Shown here in pieces: positions 55,901 through 60,290 of a stretch of 64,000 nt of DNA (the first letter of the stretch is position 1; each line of letters begins with the position of its first letter). The stretch spans positions 17,565,342 to 17,629,341 of the forward strand of contig JAUPFP010000001.1 of the NCBI GenBank assembly GCA_036925085.1, given 5' to 3'. The translations under genes were made by a program, and so were the position numbers. Below the pieces are notes generated by a model, which saw only the letters and a list, made by a program, of their open reading frames with translations, did not search any database and had not been told where the DNA came from. The DNA is from Brachycybe producta (Eukaryota; Arthropoda; Diplopoda; Playtdesmida; Andrognathidae).

Positions 55901-58117
55901 TGGTCGTCAACCCGGTTAGGAGACGCTTTGCAATTTTGGACGTGGTGGGTAAAGAAGCTGGATTAGTTCGTCTAGTCCAGCTCCCGGCATCATACGTCCA
56001 GCGTCTCCTTGGCTGCGAATTAGAAGAGATGGTTGAGGAATTTGTAATCTAACCACTACGAGGGAGCGTGTCTGATTCTGCAGCCACCCTCGTAGATCTT
56101 CTAACAAGTCAGACCCTATGCCAGAGTCCGCAGCTTGCCACTGGCCATCGAAGTGTTTTGACGGCAGGAGGAGGCGAGGCTCATGGGGACTGAGTTCGAT
56201 ATCGGAGGCAGGTGGCATAACACCCAGATGTACCTGTGGTGGGTACGTCGGTGGATATCGGAGTGTATGGGCACTCCGATGGTTCCACCGCCGATGAAGT
56301 CAGCCTGAAACTGAGTGGGGGGTCACAGGAGCAGTCTTTTCTGGCTCGACCGACCTGATCCCGGGACGGATCAGTGAAGTTGAGAGGATTGTGACGACCC
56401 AGTTTTGCTCCTTTAATTAGAAATAGCAATCCTAAATCCTTATGTCGTCTGCTAGGCTGCTATAGTAGGCAGCCCGGCGGACGACAAACTCCAATTTGGG
56501 AGACTTGCCATTAAGTACCCCCAGGCTGCTCCACCTGGGGGTACTTAATGGCAAGGCATCCATTAAGAGGGACAGTGTGTTTGACCCTTAAGCAGGAGGA
56601 GGAGGTTGTGCTCTTTTTGGTGGGTGGCCAAGATGGCCACCATGATGATGCATCTTTGTTCTTCTGGTGTTGTGTTTCAAGAGTGAGTCTTTATTGTTTA
56701 TGAATAAATTATCTTTATTCTTTTACCTATATACTGGTTGTCCGTGTCATATTATTTATCCATCTGGGGAAGTATCCGCGGGGAGGGTGGGGGTTCTGGT
56801 GGATGTTCACCATCCATCATCGTCCTGTATCCGTCGTGTCGGCCGGTACTTCGCGTGCGGTTCCGTTGTAGGATCCAACAGGGATCTACCGTGGGTTCTT
56901 CGACCTGTTGGCAGAAAGTCACCGTCGATCCTCAGGGAACGCGACTCGACCGGCATTTCCCAGGGACCGGACGTTAAGACAGGACAGTTTTGCCGGGTGT
57001 TGTGGCAGACCCAAGTCGGGTCGTTACATTAGTCACCGAACATAAAGACAATGCAGATTTCCATTACAAACACTATTCATTCTTGTACGGAAACACTCAA
57101 GTTTACAAGAATGAATAAGTTATCAAAGGTGCGTCCTCATGCCCATGACGTGGTACGGAATAATCAACGTAATACAAATTAGAGCAAAGACATGGACAAG
57201 GAACAAAGATGAACACGGTCCTTTTATACTTTGGACCTGTGTACACCTACGAGGTGTAACCAGGTCCAAGTGACCATGGTCCTAGAAGTATCAATCCACC
57301 ATCAGAATATTAATTAGGAGAGGAGGGAGGGACAAGCAGGAGTTGTTTACCCCCAGACTATGGTAATGGCGGGAACGGGAGTTGCTGGGTGTTACAGGTT
57401 ACCCCATTAGTATTAAATATTAATATTTAATAAATAATCTTTATTATTTAATCAATAATTATTATTTAACAAGTTTTTAATGTTTAATAAATAAATATTA
57501 AATTAATAAAAAAACGGTGTGGCACACAGGGTCGCCACATGGTGATATTGGTAATCCGAAATTGCAACAATCACCGTTTTTTATAACTGCACTTGCCAAT
57601 TTTGTATCATTCTATCACTCGATCACCATATACTGTATTTAAGGTACACATTGCACTTTGAAAACTTAATATTTAACAACTTTAAATATGAAAAATAAAC
57701 CATATTGCCGACGTTTAGCAGCGATTAATTAGTCAAAAATGAATACACAAATTGCCGTATAAGGATAACGTTTTCGTTTTTTTCAGGTTGCTTCGCTAAC
57801 TGAGAGTACGAAATAGCAAAACGAAAACGAAATCACTTAATTTAAATATATAACTTTCGTTAAACTTTATTTTGTACTAAATGTCGCTATCTCTAATGTA
57901 TTGAAACTGAAATCAAATGAAGAATTAATCAGTTTGACATTTAAATGATTGATTCATGTTTTTTTCTTCTCTTTTATATAGGAGTAACTGCAACCCTCAA
58001 GTTGCTCAAATACTGAGGAATCATTACAGCCGGCCACATTTCTTACCTTCCAATTCCGAATCGAGCGCAATTGATTGGATTTTTATGGGATTTTCTGGAC
58101 AAGGAGCAAGCTATCAT
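22144..58117 (+). CDS. JmjC/cupin-like type II membrane protein, two exons in window (3' end not in window)
   Basis: Exon 22144-22937 joins exon 57982-58117 in phase 2 (Trp265), giving 310 residues. Domains in order: acidic, low-complexity cytosolic N terminus; Pro-rich and basic PPPRRKK; one membrane segment at about 111-129; then a lumenal or extracellular domain with CDIC, two N-glycosylation sequons (NVT, NAT), YAYSGRPVLAKGAALHW, and after the junction SNCNPQVAQILRNHY, RPHFLP and GQGASYH. The order resembles an arthropod/mollusc family of JmjC-related proteins that I recall only by sequence pattern; oxygenase activity is not shown. The second exon fits the first both in frame and in expected order, although the intron is 35,044 bp and full of nested genes and retroelements. 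The rest of the JmjC fold was not found downstream. Confidence 0.78.
22975..23345. mobile_element. foldback element with GGAACAG words
   Basis: ggcggaacgggtcggaac, agcagtaggaacagtcg and aaggttaggtt are mirrored by aacttaacctttcgactgttcctac and gttccgacccgttcc. Part recurs at 23860-23935 next to a poly(G) run. Confidence 0.65.
23574..23850. mobile_element. hAT-type end with CAGTGGCGTAGCTAGG
   Basis: Starts CAGTGGCGTAGCTAGGAA, the same terminus as the element at 37706. No matching right end is clear; C/T-rich and poly(G) sequence follows. Probably a truncated non-autonomous hAT element. Confidence 0.5.
24362..24589. mobile_element. CAGGC-family MITE, copy 7, with 11-bp direct repeats
   Basis: Element 24373-24578 (CAGGCAATTAGAAATCGGG and CCCGATTTCTAATTGCCTG) is flanked by TGGTCTTGACA at 24362-24372 and 24579-24589. 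It holds the TCTGACGTCACATG core. Confidence 0.88.
25058..25760. mobile_element. TTAA foldback MITE, both halves, left end truncated
   Basis: Left arm from the cgacaatatgtttatttttcatat block, right arm ending gatggagcctc then TTAA (25757-25760). The centre carries mirrored cacgtgccaacg and gagcgcgtactcaatgg pieces. Confidence 0.75.
25761..26408. other. no gene recognised
   Basis: AT-rich intron sequence of the JmjC-like gene, downstream of Myb gene A. No terminal repeats seen. Confidence 0.45.
26409..26716 (-). CDS. Myb protein A, exon 3
   Basis: TACGTCTAG acceptor ends at 26717. Encodes SRRGVQEDRNVALAF and a coiled-coil C terminus, with the stop at 26411-26409. Confidence 0.75.
26409..28434 (-). 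CDS. Myb/SANT-like DNA-binding protein A (NAIF1-like), three exons
   Basis: Exons 28434-28246, 27393-27183 and 26716-26409 give about 235 residues. The first two encode RRPNFSESEIDVLTEEY, then AAWEEISALVNAV and VRRKWTCMKSNAKAKG, a trihelical Myb/SANT-like domain with the spaced Trp pattern of NAIF1 and of the Myb-like accessory proteins of Harbinger transposons. The third exon ends in a predicted coiled coil (AEHRLAIAEERIASALEDI onwards). Expected role: nuclear, sequence-specific DNA binding; the target is unknown. Intron 1 (852 bp) consists mostly of a TTAA foldback MITE and intron 2 of another inverted-repeat element. No Harbinger nuclease is present nearby, so it may be a host gene or a domesticated one. 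It lies inside the giant intron, antisense to the JmjC-like gene. Confidence 0.78.
26780..27157. mobile_element. inverted-repeat element with GAGCGTACAGACCAA ends
   Basis: GAGCGTACAGACCAAA at the left is mirrored by TTGGTCTGTACGTTGC at the right. Inner gttcggcaaatgttcgagaac and accctttgatg match the element at 16968. It fills intron 2 of Myb gene A. Confidence 0.68.
27183..27393 (-). CDS. Myb protein A, exon 2
   Basis: TTAG acceptor ends at 27394; encodes VRRKWTCMKSNAKAKG onward. The end is uncertain: AACG|GTGG at 27183 keeps the frame with exon 3, while later GT choices create a stop. Confidence 0.7.
27434..28206. mobile_element. TTAA foldback MITE, complete, in Myb gene A intron 1
   Basis: TTAA 27434-27437 then GCGGCTACATCACAAAAT, right end GCGATGTAGCCTC then TTAA 28203-28206. 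Full-length pair of arms (about 770 bp overall), ending 39 bp from the exon 1 splice site. Confidence 0.88.
28246..28434 (-). CDS. Myb protein A, exon 1
   Basis: ATG at 28434 (MADKTCKRRPNFSES), 63 codons, phase 0, GTATGT donor at 28245. Confidence 0.85.
28504..28640. repeat. short foldback upstream of Myb gene A
   Basis: tttaagttggaaaagaagcttctc at the left is mirrored by gaagcttctcctcgg and tttaaact at the right. It is just upstream of the start codon of Myb gene A. Confidence 0.65.
28670..29408. mobile_element. TTAA foldback MITE, complete
   Basis: TTAA 28670-28673 then GAGACTACATCACAAAATTAC; right end GTAATTTTGTGATGTAGCCTC then TTAA 29405-29408. The best copy for defining the family. Confidence 0.9.
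29409..30611. repeat. region of diverged internal repeats, no gene
   Basis: Words such as ttgttgagctactg, gcgacttcgtac and tttatcagcc recur at 29690-29830 and 30170-30320; tgttcaactttatcg and cggtaaagttgaaca form a hairpin at 30035-30075. Probably transposon debris. Confidence 0.5.
30612..30997. mobile_element. GGGTCCAGACT element, copy 1
   Basis: gggtccagact (30615) and agactagaccc (30984) form the ends. Inside are many gaacatgttcg half-sites in both orientations. Confidence 0.7.
31183..31673 (-). CDS. Myb protein B, exon 3 (triple repeat)
   Basis: ATACTAG acceptor ends at 31674. Encodes KPRNVTKGRRR and the repeats RKLNLQIDFFELSN, RKLDLQIEFFELSN and RKRDLQIEFLELSN; stop at 31185-31183. Confidence 0.85.
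31183..32334 (-). CDS. Myb/SANT-like protein B with triple charged repeat, three exons
   Basis: Exons 32334-32122, 32002-31747 and 31673-31183 give 319 residues with phases 0 and 1. Exon 1 encodes a small helical domain (MASWEKIAVLHMI, then SKCEMWTQVKDLAESLGL and TIWPNWRKRTL) with three spaced Trp-containing helices, typical of MADF/Myb-like DNA-binding domains. The middle is acidic and Ser/Thr-rich. Exon 3 encodes three tandem repeats of about 30 residues built on (R/K)RRK-LQI-F-ELSN-KLKLE, predicted coiled coil, then an acidic tail. Introns are small (119 and 73 bp). Likely a nuclear DNA-binding factor that oligomerises; no transposase partner is seen. Like protein A it is antisense within the JmjC-like gene intron. 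Confidence 0.8.
31747..32002 (-). CDS. Myb protein B, exon 2
   Basis: GGTATAG acceptor ends at 32003. 85 codons plus one base; donor GTTGTG at 31746 is weak but is the choice that keeps the frame. Confidence 0.75.
32122..32334 (-). CDS. Myb protein B, exon 1
   Basis: ATG at 32334; 71 codons, phase 0; GTAAGT donor at 32121. Confidence 0.85.
32640..33290 (+). pseudogene. LINE reverse transcriptase C-terminal fragment
   Basis: Translates LGLEDHITKAVAKANQRL, then CYFTLVRPILEYCSPIW and VQRRAARFVKGR, with stops after ELEFES and later. It ends gattgcaggtgtattt. Same family as 8826-10445, including the 3' terminal domain SLALLGRLLS and SFLPNVIRLWNSL. Confidence 0.82.
33291..34164. other. no gene recognised; CT microsatellite at 33815-33838
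   Basis: Holds a run of about 12 CT units. No supported coding sequence; the 73-codon ORF at 33392 has no recognisable features. Confidence 0.5.
34165..34662. mobile_element. foldback MITE with CGGGTATGATGCAATA termini
   Basis: gagatcgggtatgatgcaat and cctggtatag are mirrored by ctataccagg and attgcatcatacctcatctcg. Inner arms aaaatagcctacatgctaat and attagcatgtaggctattttt. Confidence 0.82.
34999..35275. mobile_element. repeat with GGGCAAATG words, copy 2
   Basis: Left: gccctaaaaggacatttg and cctacagggacg; right: ttttagggcaaatgg repeated, then gtctatatcccattt. Shares tacgtcatttggc with copies 1 and 3. Confidence 0.65.
35348..35745. mobile_element. GGGTCCAGACT element, copy 2
   Basis: ggatgggtccagactacttg is mirrored by caagtagtctggacccagcc (outermost ctaagg and cctaag). 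About 400 bp. Plus-strand ORFs inside have no recognisable domains. Confidence 0.78.
36050..36778. mobile_element. TTAA foldback MITE with a hAT-end fragment inserted
   Basis: Mirrored halves of the TTAA family, outer tips lost. The right half is interrupted after agaaccgcactt by CAGTGGCGTAGCTAGGG and a poly(C)/poly(G) stretch (about 36467-36545). Confidence 0.7.
37017..37606. mobile_element. GGGTCCAGACT-related element, copy 3
   Basis: tgggcccagacttt and gtagtctcggatccac are diverged ends. The inside is rich in gaacatgttcg words and contains accgtccacgctgttcg, as in copy 1. Confidence 0.6.
37706..38247. mobile_element. non-autonomous hAT element (CAGTGGCGTAGC)
   Basis: CAGTGGCGTAGCTAGAG at the left is mirrored by CTCGCTACGCCATTG at the right, with inner gccgcccc blocks. 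No transposase. TSD not clear (cacgtgca and cccatgta match at 5 of 8). Confidence 0.75.
38248..39540. other. no gene recognised; AT and CT microsatellites
   Basis: Contains an AT repeat at about 38459-38482, CT-rich tract at 38820-38855 and AT-rich tract at 39477-39540. No supported coding sequence. Confidence 0.5.
39541..41315. mobile_element. 1.8-kb palindromic foldback element
   Basis: GAGCTATTCCTCACTAATTC at the left is mirrored at 41296-41315, with imperfect arms of about 660 bp (39541-40200 and 40640-41315). Flanking ATAT on both sides may be a 4-bp target duplication. The centre has a secondary pair, ttggtcactttt and aaaagtgaccaa. No transposase. Confidence 0.85.
41316..42214. other. 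no gene recognised
   Basis: Very AT-rich up to 41700, then unique-looking sequence. No domain-bearing ORF. Confidence 0.45.
42190..42445. mobile_element. CAGGC-family MITE, copy 8, with extended inverted flanks
   Basis: The outermost acttctatggacggcatctg and tgtgctaa are mirrored by ttagcaca and gatgccgtccatagaagt. Inside are aagtaaaaacagtaagata and its mirror plus the TCTGACGTCACTTG core. Confidence 0.75.
43244..45139 (+). CDS. BED finger, hAT-transposase-derived protein (intact ORF)
   Basis: Single open frame of 631 residues. N-terminal BED-type zinc finger: C48-x2-C51 and H70-x-C72 within VACETCKRVYSFYGRKSG. Transposase core: VRPFEAISGRGF, VFVTDKSSS (D270) and INVETRWN (336-340). C-terminal hAT dimerisation domain at about 553-628: LLEWWKMHQRYYPHL, SIPASSSYAERDF and DILFLHSNF. 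The first acidic catalytic site, normally D in a DxWTD motif, appears as Leu in LLLQTDERR, and the usual CxxH before LN reads C288-AVN. I therefore infer a DNA-binding but probably non-transposing, possibly domesticated, ZBED-like protein. I saw no hAT termini bracketing it. AATAAA at 45307-45312 follows the stop. The frame has no stops, unlike all other large transposon ORFs here. Confidence 0.85.
   Translation: MDSKFIKRKCVNGDYTLRRKEKGKSAVWKQFREILNENGELVKDYVACETCKRVYSFYGRKSGTSTLLKHKCTVGAGPATTALTKGGTAKKQNVPGVENTTTTSPVITKKMKDALLNVAVTYIVRDVRPFEAISGRGFIELAQCLVNFGAEHGKIDASLLLPHPTTVSSNTKAISDKMRIRVKSEIKKIIETIGGAIVLLLQTDERRLVNHLGFAIRYMSEFRLVSRVLCTVELDGDSENSCEVIQSAIEQSLKRFDLYPTVDRSVFVTDKSSSVLVSALKSVNRLSCAVNVLNTVLDHSIHFDNLVTACRSLVGFFERSGLQSRLKCPLPSINVETRWNGKLEVFTSIYGQWNEIAVILSEKNEVHRIYGINKEILQLLIEFLKPFTDAMNELEDAFVPTLYLVLVWYKRILKHLQPASNDCQILQFLKDSANRFLVQEVEIHSLHKIAVFLHPKLKSLRILESEVEIRKVLGDAQEMISSCKEISALQTQTDETEEPINNKILATLNENTGKSSLKKMKRGERLTATLSDFEDSHSDDDDIEMDEISKYMACKITRSEEGFDLLEWWKMHQRYYPHLTKIAQYVHSIPASSSYAERDFRIAELVAQDRQSSLNPSARDDILFLHSNFWK
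45140..46337. other. downstream of the hAT-derived gene, no further gene recognised
   Basis: AT-rich. The 67-codon ORF at 45615 has no recognisable domain. Confidence 0.45.
45307..45312 (+). terminator. candidate poly(A) signal of the hAT-derived gene
   Basis: AATAAA 168 bp after the TAA stop. Confidence 0.6.
46338..46575. mobile_element. repeat with GGGCAAATG words, copy 3, followed by AT repeat
   Basis: gcaaaaagggccatttgctc through tcacgtcatttggcgtttttt to gggcaaatgtcaatatccc. An imperfect AT microsatellite follows (46592-46648). Confidence 0.65.
46692..47186. repeat. interspersed repeat, copy 2 (interrupted by the LTR element)
   Basis: Collinear with 8255-8720, including the nested CAGGC MITE (47015-47155). 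It breaks at gacgggtt (47186) and resumes after 57400 with accccattagt, matching acaccactagt at 8723. Confidence 0.8.
47187..47828 (-). repeat. 3' LTR of the 10.2-kb element
   Basis: Complete 642-bp LTR from TGTAACACCC (minus strand) to AGCTCACA. It lacks about 37 bp, including the TATAAAAG box, that the copies at 57029 and 62400 keep. The frame at 47071-47517 is LTR read-through, not a gene. Confidence 0.8.
48230..49196 (-). pseudogene. unrecognised ORF near the 3' end of the LTR element
   Basis: One frame runs from 49196 through a Pro-rich part (PTPPPSADCAAFLRKQ), KRQRQRARDMARSAL and a TGA at 48728-48726, and resumes in the same frame with QCKVRSANTLYVGHFDLEE through SQSFVGDN-type sequence. 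A frameshift near 48500 leads to RPPFRLPDGKTFCTGRLH and HNIFHRDLPDD, with a stop at about 48263. I recognise no domain. Its place between the protease and the 3' LTR would suit an accessory or env-position gene, but no signal peptide or membrane segment is visible. It is GC-rich relative to its surroundings. Confidence 0.45.
49378..50468. other. internal LTR-element sequence without recognisable coding
   Basis: No RT or integrase motif in six frames as far as I can read. Probably the deleted pol region or a later insertion. Confidence 0.4.
50469..51267. mobile_element. MITE with CAGGGTGGC termini and ATTTAAATC words
   Basis: CAGGGTGGCTGATTT at the left is mirrored by AAATCACTGCCACCCTG at the right, with repeated gatttaaatca near both ends. 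No 8-bp TSD is preserved (cccgctcc and cccctgcc). Inserted into the LTR element. Confidence 0.68.
51480..52440 (-). pseudogene. gag zinc knuckle and aspartic protease remnant of the LTR element
   Basis: CCHC knuckle RCYNCGKLGHFLRECRQ near 52413-52363. The protease active-site motif LADTGA has its Asp codon at 51850-51848. After GAIASIISAAL the frame shifts (about 51805); the shifted frame continues FEIEPVLIPPDV, VTVEGRLATVVQLGTH and HLLVIAGQPEAILG. At least one frameshift and one stop make it non-functional. Confidence 0.75.
52441..53310. other. 5' internal sequence of the minus LTR element, no clear ORF
   Basis: Lies between the PBS-like site and the gag remnant. N-terminal gag may have stood here, but I cannot read a conserved frame. 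Confidence 0.4.
53331..53367 (-). repeat. 5' LTR (downstream end) of the 10.2-kb element
   Basis: tgtgagctt and accttatatttttaccc match 47187-47225 in order. It adjoins the PBS-like site on the internal side. Confidence 0.75.
53368..53702 (+). repeat. 5' LTR of the nested element, truncated
   Basis: Collinear with about 56700-57028 (gggaagtatcc, gtggtt(c/t)c, gaccggcat). The first half of the LTR is missing. Confidence 0.8.
53772..54480 (+). repeat. tandem repeat of about 72 bp, nine degenerate units
   Basis: The word (t)ttgtccgtg, or a variant, recurs at 53872, 53944, 54035, 54108, 54179, 54251, 54322, 54395 and 54456: spacing 72, 91, 73, 71, 72, 71, 73 and 61. In several units it pairs with an upstream cacgga/cacaga word to form an imperfect hairpin. 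Confidence 0.82.
54900..55640 (+). pseudogene. gag remnant of the nested LTR element
   Basis: Recognisable as FIRFDGREDMTPFLRQFEAE and RWTDEARCSFFTYLLD, then after a frameshift near 55410 KEYYASLVEFQPDLTWPELK and KNQSQACFDQFETMVQG. This is the capsid-type gag pattern of Ty3/gypsy elements. Several stops. Confidence 0.7.
55641..56389. other. internal sequence before the 3' LTR, no clear ORF
   Basis: Frames are broken. No pol motif seen. Confidence 0.4.
56390..57028 (+). repeat. 3' LTR of the nested element
   Basis: TGTGACGACCC at the start and GGGTCGTTACA at the end are inverted. It holds a hairpin with 22-bp perfect arms (56504-56525 and 56534-56555, 8-nt loop) and ends exactly at the minus element's LTR sequence. 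Confidence 0.85.
57029..57396 (-). repeat. 5' LTR (upstream part) of the 10.2-kb element
   Basis: Collinear with 47455-47828. It has a TATAAAAG box (minus strand, near 57225). It breaks at ttagtcaccg where the plus-strand LTR element ends. The missing downstream end lies at 53331-53367. Confidence 0.78.
57401..57569. other. continuation of the interrupted repeat, AT-rich
   Basis: accccattagt continues the repeat broken at 47186; then tandem taaataat-type sequence. Confidence 0.5.
57570..57715. mobile_element. TTAA foldback MITE fragment
   Basis: tcattctatcactcgatcac, aaggtacacattgcactttg and gaaaacttaatatt match one arm of the family; both ends are lost. It lies about 265 bp upstream of exon 2 of the JmjC-like gene. 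Confidence 0.7.
57982..58117 (+). CDS. JmjC-like gene, exon 2
   Basis: TTTTATATAG acceptor at 57972-57981. Encodes W265 completion, then SNCNPQVAQILRNHYSRPHF, LPSNSESSAIDWIFMG and GQGASYH. I end it at a GTAAAC donor (58118). If it reads on, the next residues are VNY, which resemble the HxD iron-binding turn of JmjC proteins with Asn in place of Asp, so the 3' border is uncertain. Confidence 0.78.
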
Positions 58118-58153
58118 GTAAACTATAGCGTTTTAATATACAATATTTGAACA
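58067..58153 (+). repeat. 87-bp segment, first copy (second copy 58274-58360)
   Basis: Covers the last 51 coding bases of exon 2, the donor and 34 bp of intron. The second copy, 207 bp on, appears base-identical and is preceded by TTGTTTAG. Confidence 0.93.
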
Positions 58154-58273
58154 ATATTTGAAATAGAAAGAAATTCACAAAATATGCAAGAAAATTGTTA
58201 AGTCTTAAGGAGGTAATATTGCTGAAAACACGTTGTTCAGTTGAATTCGATTCAGTTAAATTTGTTGTTTAGT

Positions 58274-58360
58274 GCAATTGATTGGATTTTTATGGGATTT
58301 TCTGGACAAGGAGCAAGCTATCATGTAAACTATAGCGTTTTAATATACAATATTTGAACA
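58274..58360 (+). pseudogene. partial exon-2 duplicate of the JmjC-like gene
   Basis: Identical to 58067-58153. It still has an AG immediately upstream and the GTAAAC donor, so it could act as an alternative short exon. It is followed at once by the BEL-like element. Confidence 0.85.
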
Positions 58361-58424
58361 CGAAAACATTTATGCACTTAAAATTGTTGCATTTAATGTA
58401 ACTGCTGCTAATTCCCTGAATACT

Positions 58425-58950
58425 GTGAACTCTCTAAACAATATGAACTCTGTCAATGCTGTGAACAAGAATTCAAAACCCTCAGTGGGTGGGAAGCAAT
58501 GGGGTAGTGGGAATCGAAAAGCATCTGCTACAGTTCATCTCGGAACTTCAAATACAGCATGTGCAGTTTGTGGTGAGGATCATATAATATACAAATGTCC
58601 AAAACTCCCGAATGCAGTAACTCAGGAATGCTGCAATCTGGTAAAACAAAAGAGGTTGTGTTACAATTGCCTCCATCCAGGCCACACTAGTCAACAGTGC
58701 AAAGGGGGTAACTGCAAGAAATGCAATCGTCGCCATCATACTCTTCTCCATTATGATGAGGCCACAACCACAACTAACAAGAGTAGTGAAAACGAACATG
58801 GTTCATCTGTAGCCACATTCTTCTCTACTGAGCTTGACTGTAACCAGGTACTTTTAGGAACTGCACTGGTTCTGGTGTGGGCTACAAATAGGCAAAAGGT
58901 ACTATGCCGTGAATTGCTTGACTCAGCATCCTAATCATCATTTATTAGTG
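58425..58950 (+). pseudogene. BEL-like gag zinc knuckles and protease
   Basis: CAVCGEDHIIYKCPKL, then RLCYNCLHPGHTSQQC and CKKCNRRHHTLLH: the three-knuckle pattern typical of BEL/Pao. The protease site is LLDSAS followed by a TAA (58932-58934), then SSFIS in the same frame. Confidence 0.82.
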
Positions 58951-59101
58951 AAAAGTGTGTGTAAAGATTGGGCTTAGAACGACATCATACTAACTGCACA
59001 TTGTCAGGTATTGGACAGTCTGGTCTGGTCTGGTCACTTCACGTGGACTGGTCCAGTTACACTTTGGTTCATATAAGGATCTATCATTCAAGGGTGACAT
59101 T

Positions 59102-60290
59102 GTGGCTCTGATCCTTCCAAGAGTTACATTTGTGCTGCCAAGTGTTCCATGCAACATTCAGAATTGGAGTCATCTGAAGTGCTTACGGTTAGCTGATCCA
59201 ACCTTTCATCAACCAGATAATATCGACATACTCCTTGGTGCCGATATTTATGCAGAGCTCATGTGTGGTGGCAAGGTAACTGGTCCAAAGGGGTCACCCT
59301 CAGCTTTAGAATCTGTCTTTGGTTGGGTGGTGTCTCGTCCTGTTGGCAGTGAACCTAACAAAAAAGTGTCACCGTGCACCATGTTCATTGTGCCGATTCT
59401 GGGAGCTCGAAGTCCCATCGGCAAGCAAGTCCACTCCAGAAGAACTTGCTTGTCAACAACATTTTGCAGCTACACATTGTGAAATTACCTTTTCGTGAAG
59501 ACACTCCAGATCTTGGTCACTTGAGAGAACTAGCTGTCCGTCGCTTCAAACAAGTGGAACGTCGTTTGTCCAAGAATGCAGCTACTCAGAAACAATACTG
59601 TGCATTTATCGATGAGTATATCGAAATGAAACACTTGGAACTGATTCCACGCTGCGAATTGGAACCAGAAGCACGTGACTGCTACTTACACATCACGCTG
59701 TGGTAACAGAATCGAGTTCAACTACCAAGCTACGAGTTGTTTGATGCATCTGCCAAAACATCTACAGGTATCTCCTTAAATGAAAAACTGATGATTGGTC
59801 CAAAACTCCAAGAAGACCTGGTGAGCCTTCTAATCCATTTCCGTATTCATAACATTGCCCTGACAGCTGATGTTGCTAAAATGTATCGACAAGTGTGTAG
59901 TGACCCAGCTCAAACTAATTTCTAGCGAATTGTCTGGCGAGGGTCTCCTAATGAACCGATCAAGGACTACAGACTATCTGGGTCATATTTCGCTACAAAG
60001 TGCTTGCAGCAACTGGCTGTGGATGAGCAACAAAGGTTTCCAGAAGCTTCAGCAGGAGCTCAAAGAGACTTTTATGTTGACGATCTCATGTGTGGTGCTA
60101 ACACCCTCAATGATGCACTCGTGCTTCAAGACCAACTTACCAAGCTTATGTTCAGTGGTGGTTTTGAGCTTCGTAAATGGTCATCAAACAACCCTGAAGT
60201 GCTGGCAGCACTACCTCCAGAATACCATGAAACTAAACTCTTCGTTTATTGCACATGTGTCCACTTCTCAAATGAAGGTTACTAAAAGAA
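59102..60290 (+). pseudogene. BEL-like protease end and reverse transcriptase
   Basis: IDILLGADIYAELM and ESVFGWVVSRP, then after a frameshift PFREDTPDLGHLRELA and ALTADVAKMYRQV, and in another frame FYVDDLMCGA (YVDD at 60073-60084) and GGFELRKWSSN. At least three stops or shifts. Confidence 0.82.

Larger units (their letters stand above)
53368..57028 (+). mobile_element. second Ty3/gypsy-like LTR element, nested in the first one's 5' LTR
   Basis: The 3' LTR is 56390-57028 (TGTGACGACCC to GGGTCGTTACA, 639 bp). The 5' LTR is truncated to 53368-53702 and ends gggttgttaca. A PBS-like TTGGTGGAGGTGCCGGGTA follows, nearly the same as in the minus element, so the two belong to one lineage. The leader holds a ~72-bp tandem repeat (53772-54480), and a gag remnant lies at 54900-55640. 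No protease, RT or integrase; the element is deleted. Confidence 0.78.
47187..57396 (-). mobile_element. Ty3/gypsy-like LTR element, decayed, 10.2 kb with nested insertions
   Basis: Minus orientation. The ends are TGTGAGC at 47187 and GTGTTACA at 57389-57396 (5'-TGT, ACA-3'), flanked by GGTT at 47183-47186 and 57397-57400. The 3' LTR is 47187-47828; the 5' LTR survives as 57029-57396 plus 53331-53367, split by a plus-strand element. After the 5' LTR comes a PBS-like TGGTGGAGGCGCCGGGTA (53328-53311); before the 3' LTR is a purine-rich AAGGTTGGGGGTA. Gag zinc knuckle and protease remnants are at 51480-52440; reverse transcriptase and integrase were not found. An ORF of unknown function sits near the 3' end (48230-49196). 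A MITE is inserted at 50469-51267. Confidence 0.82.
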
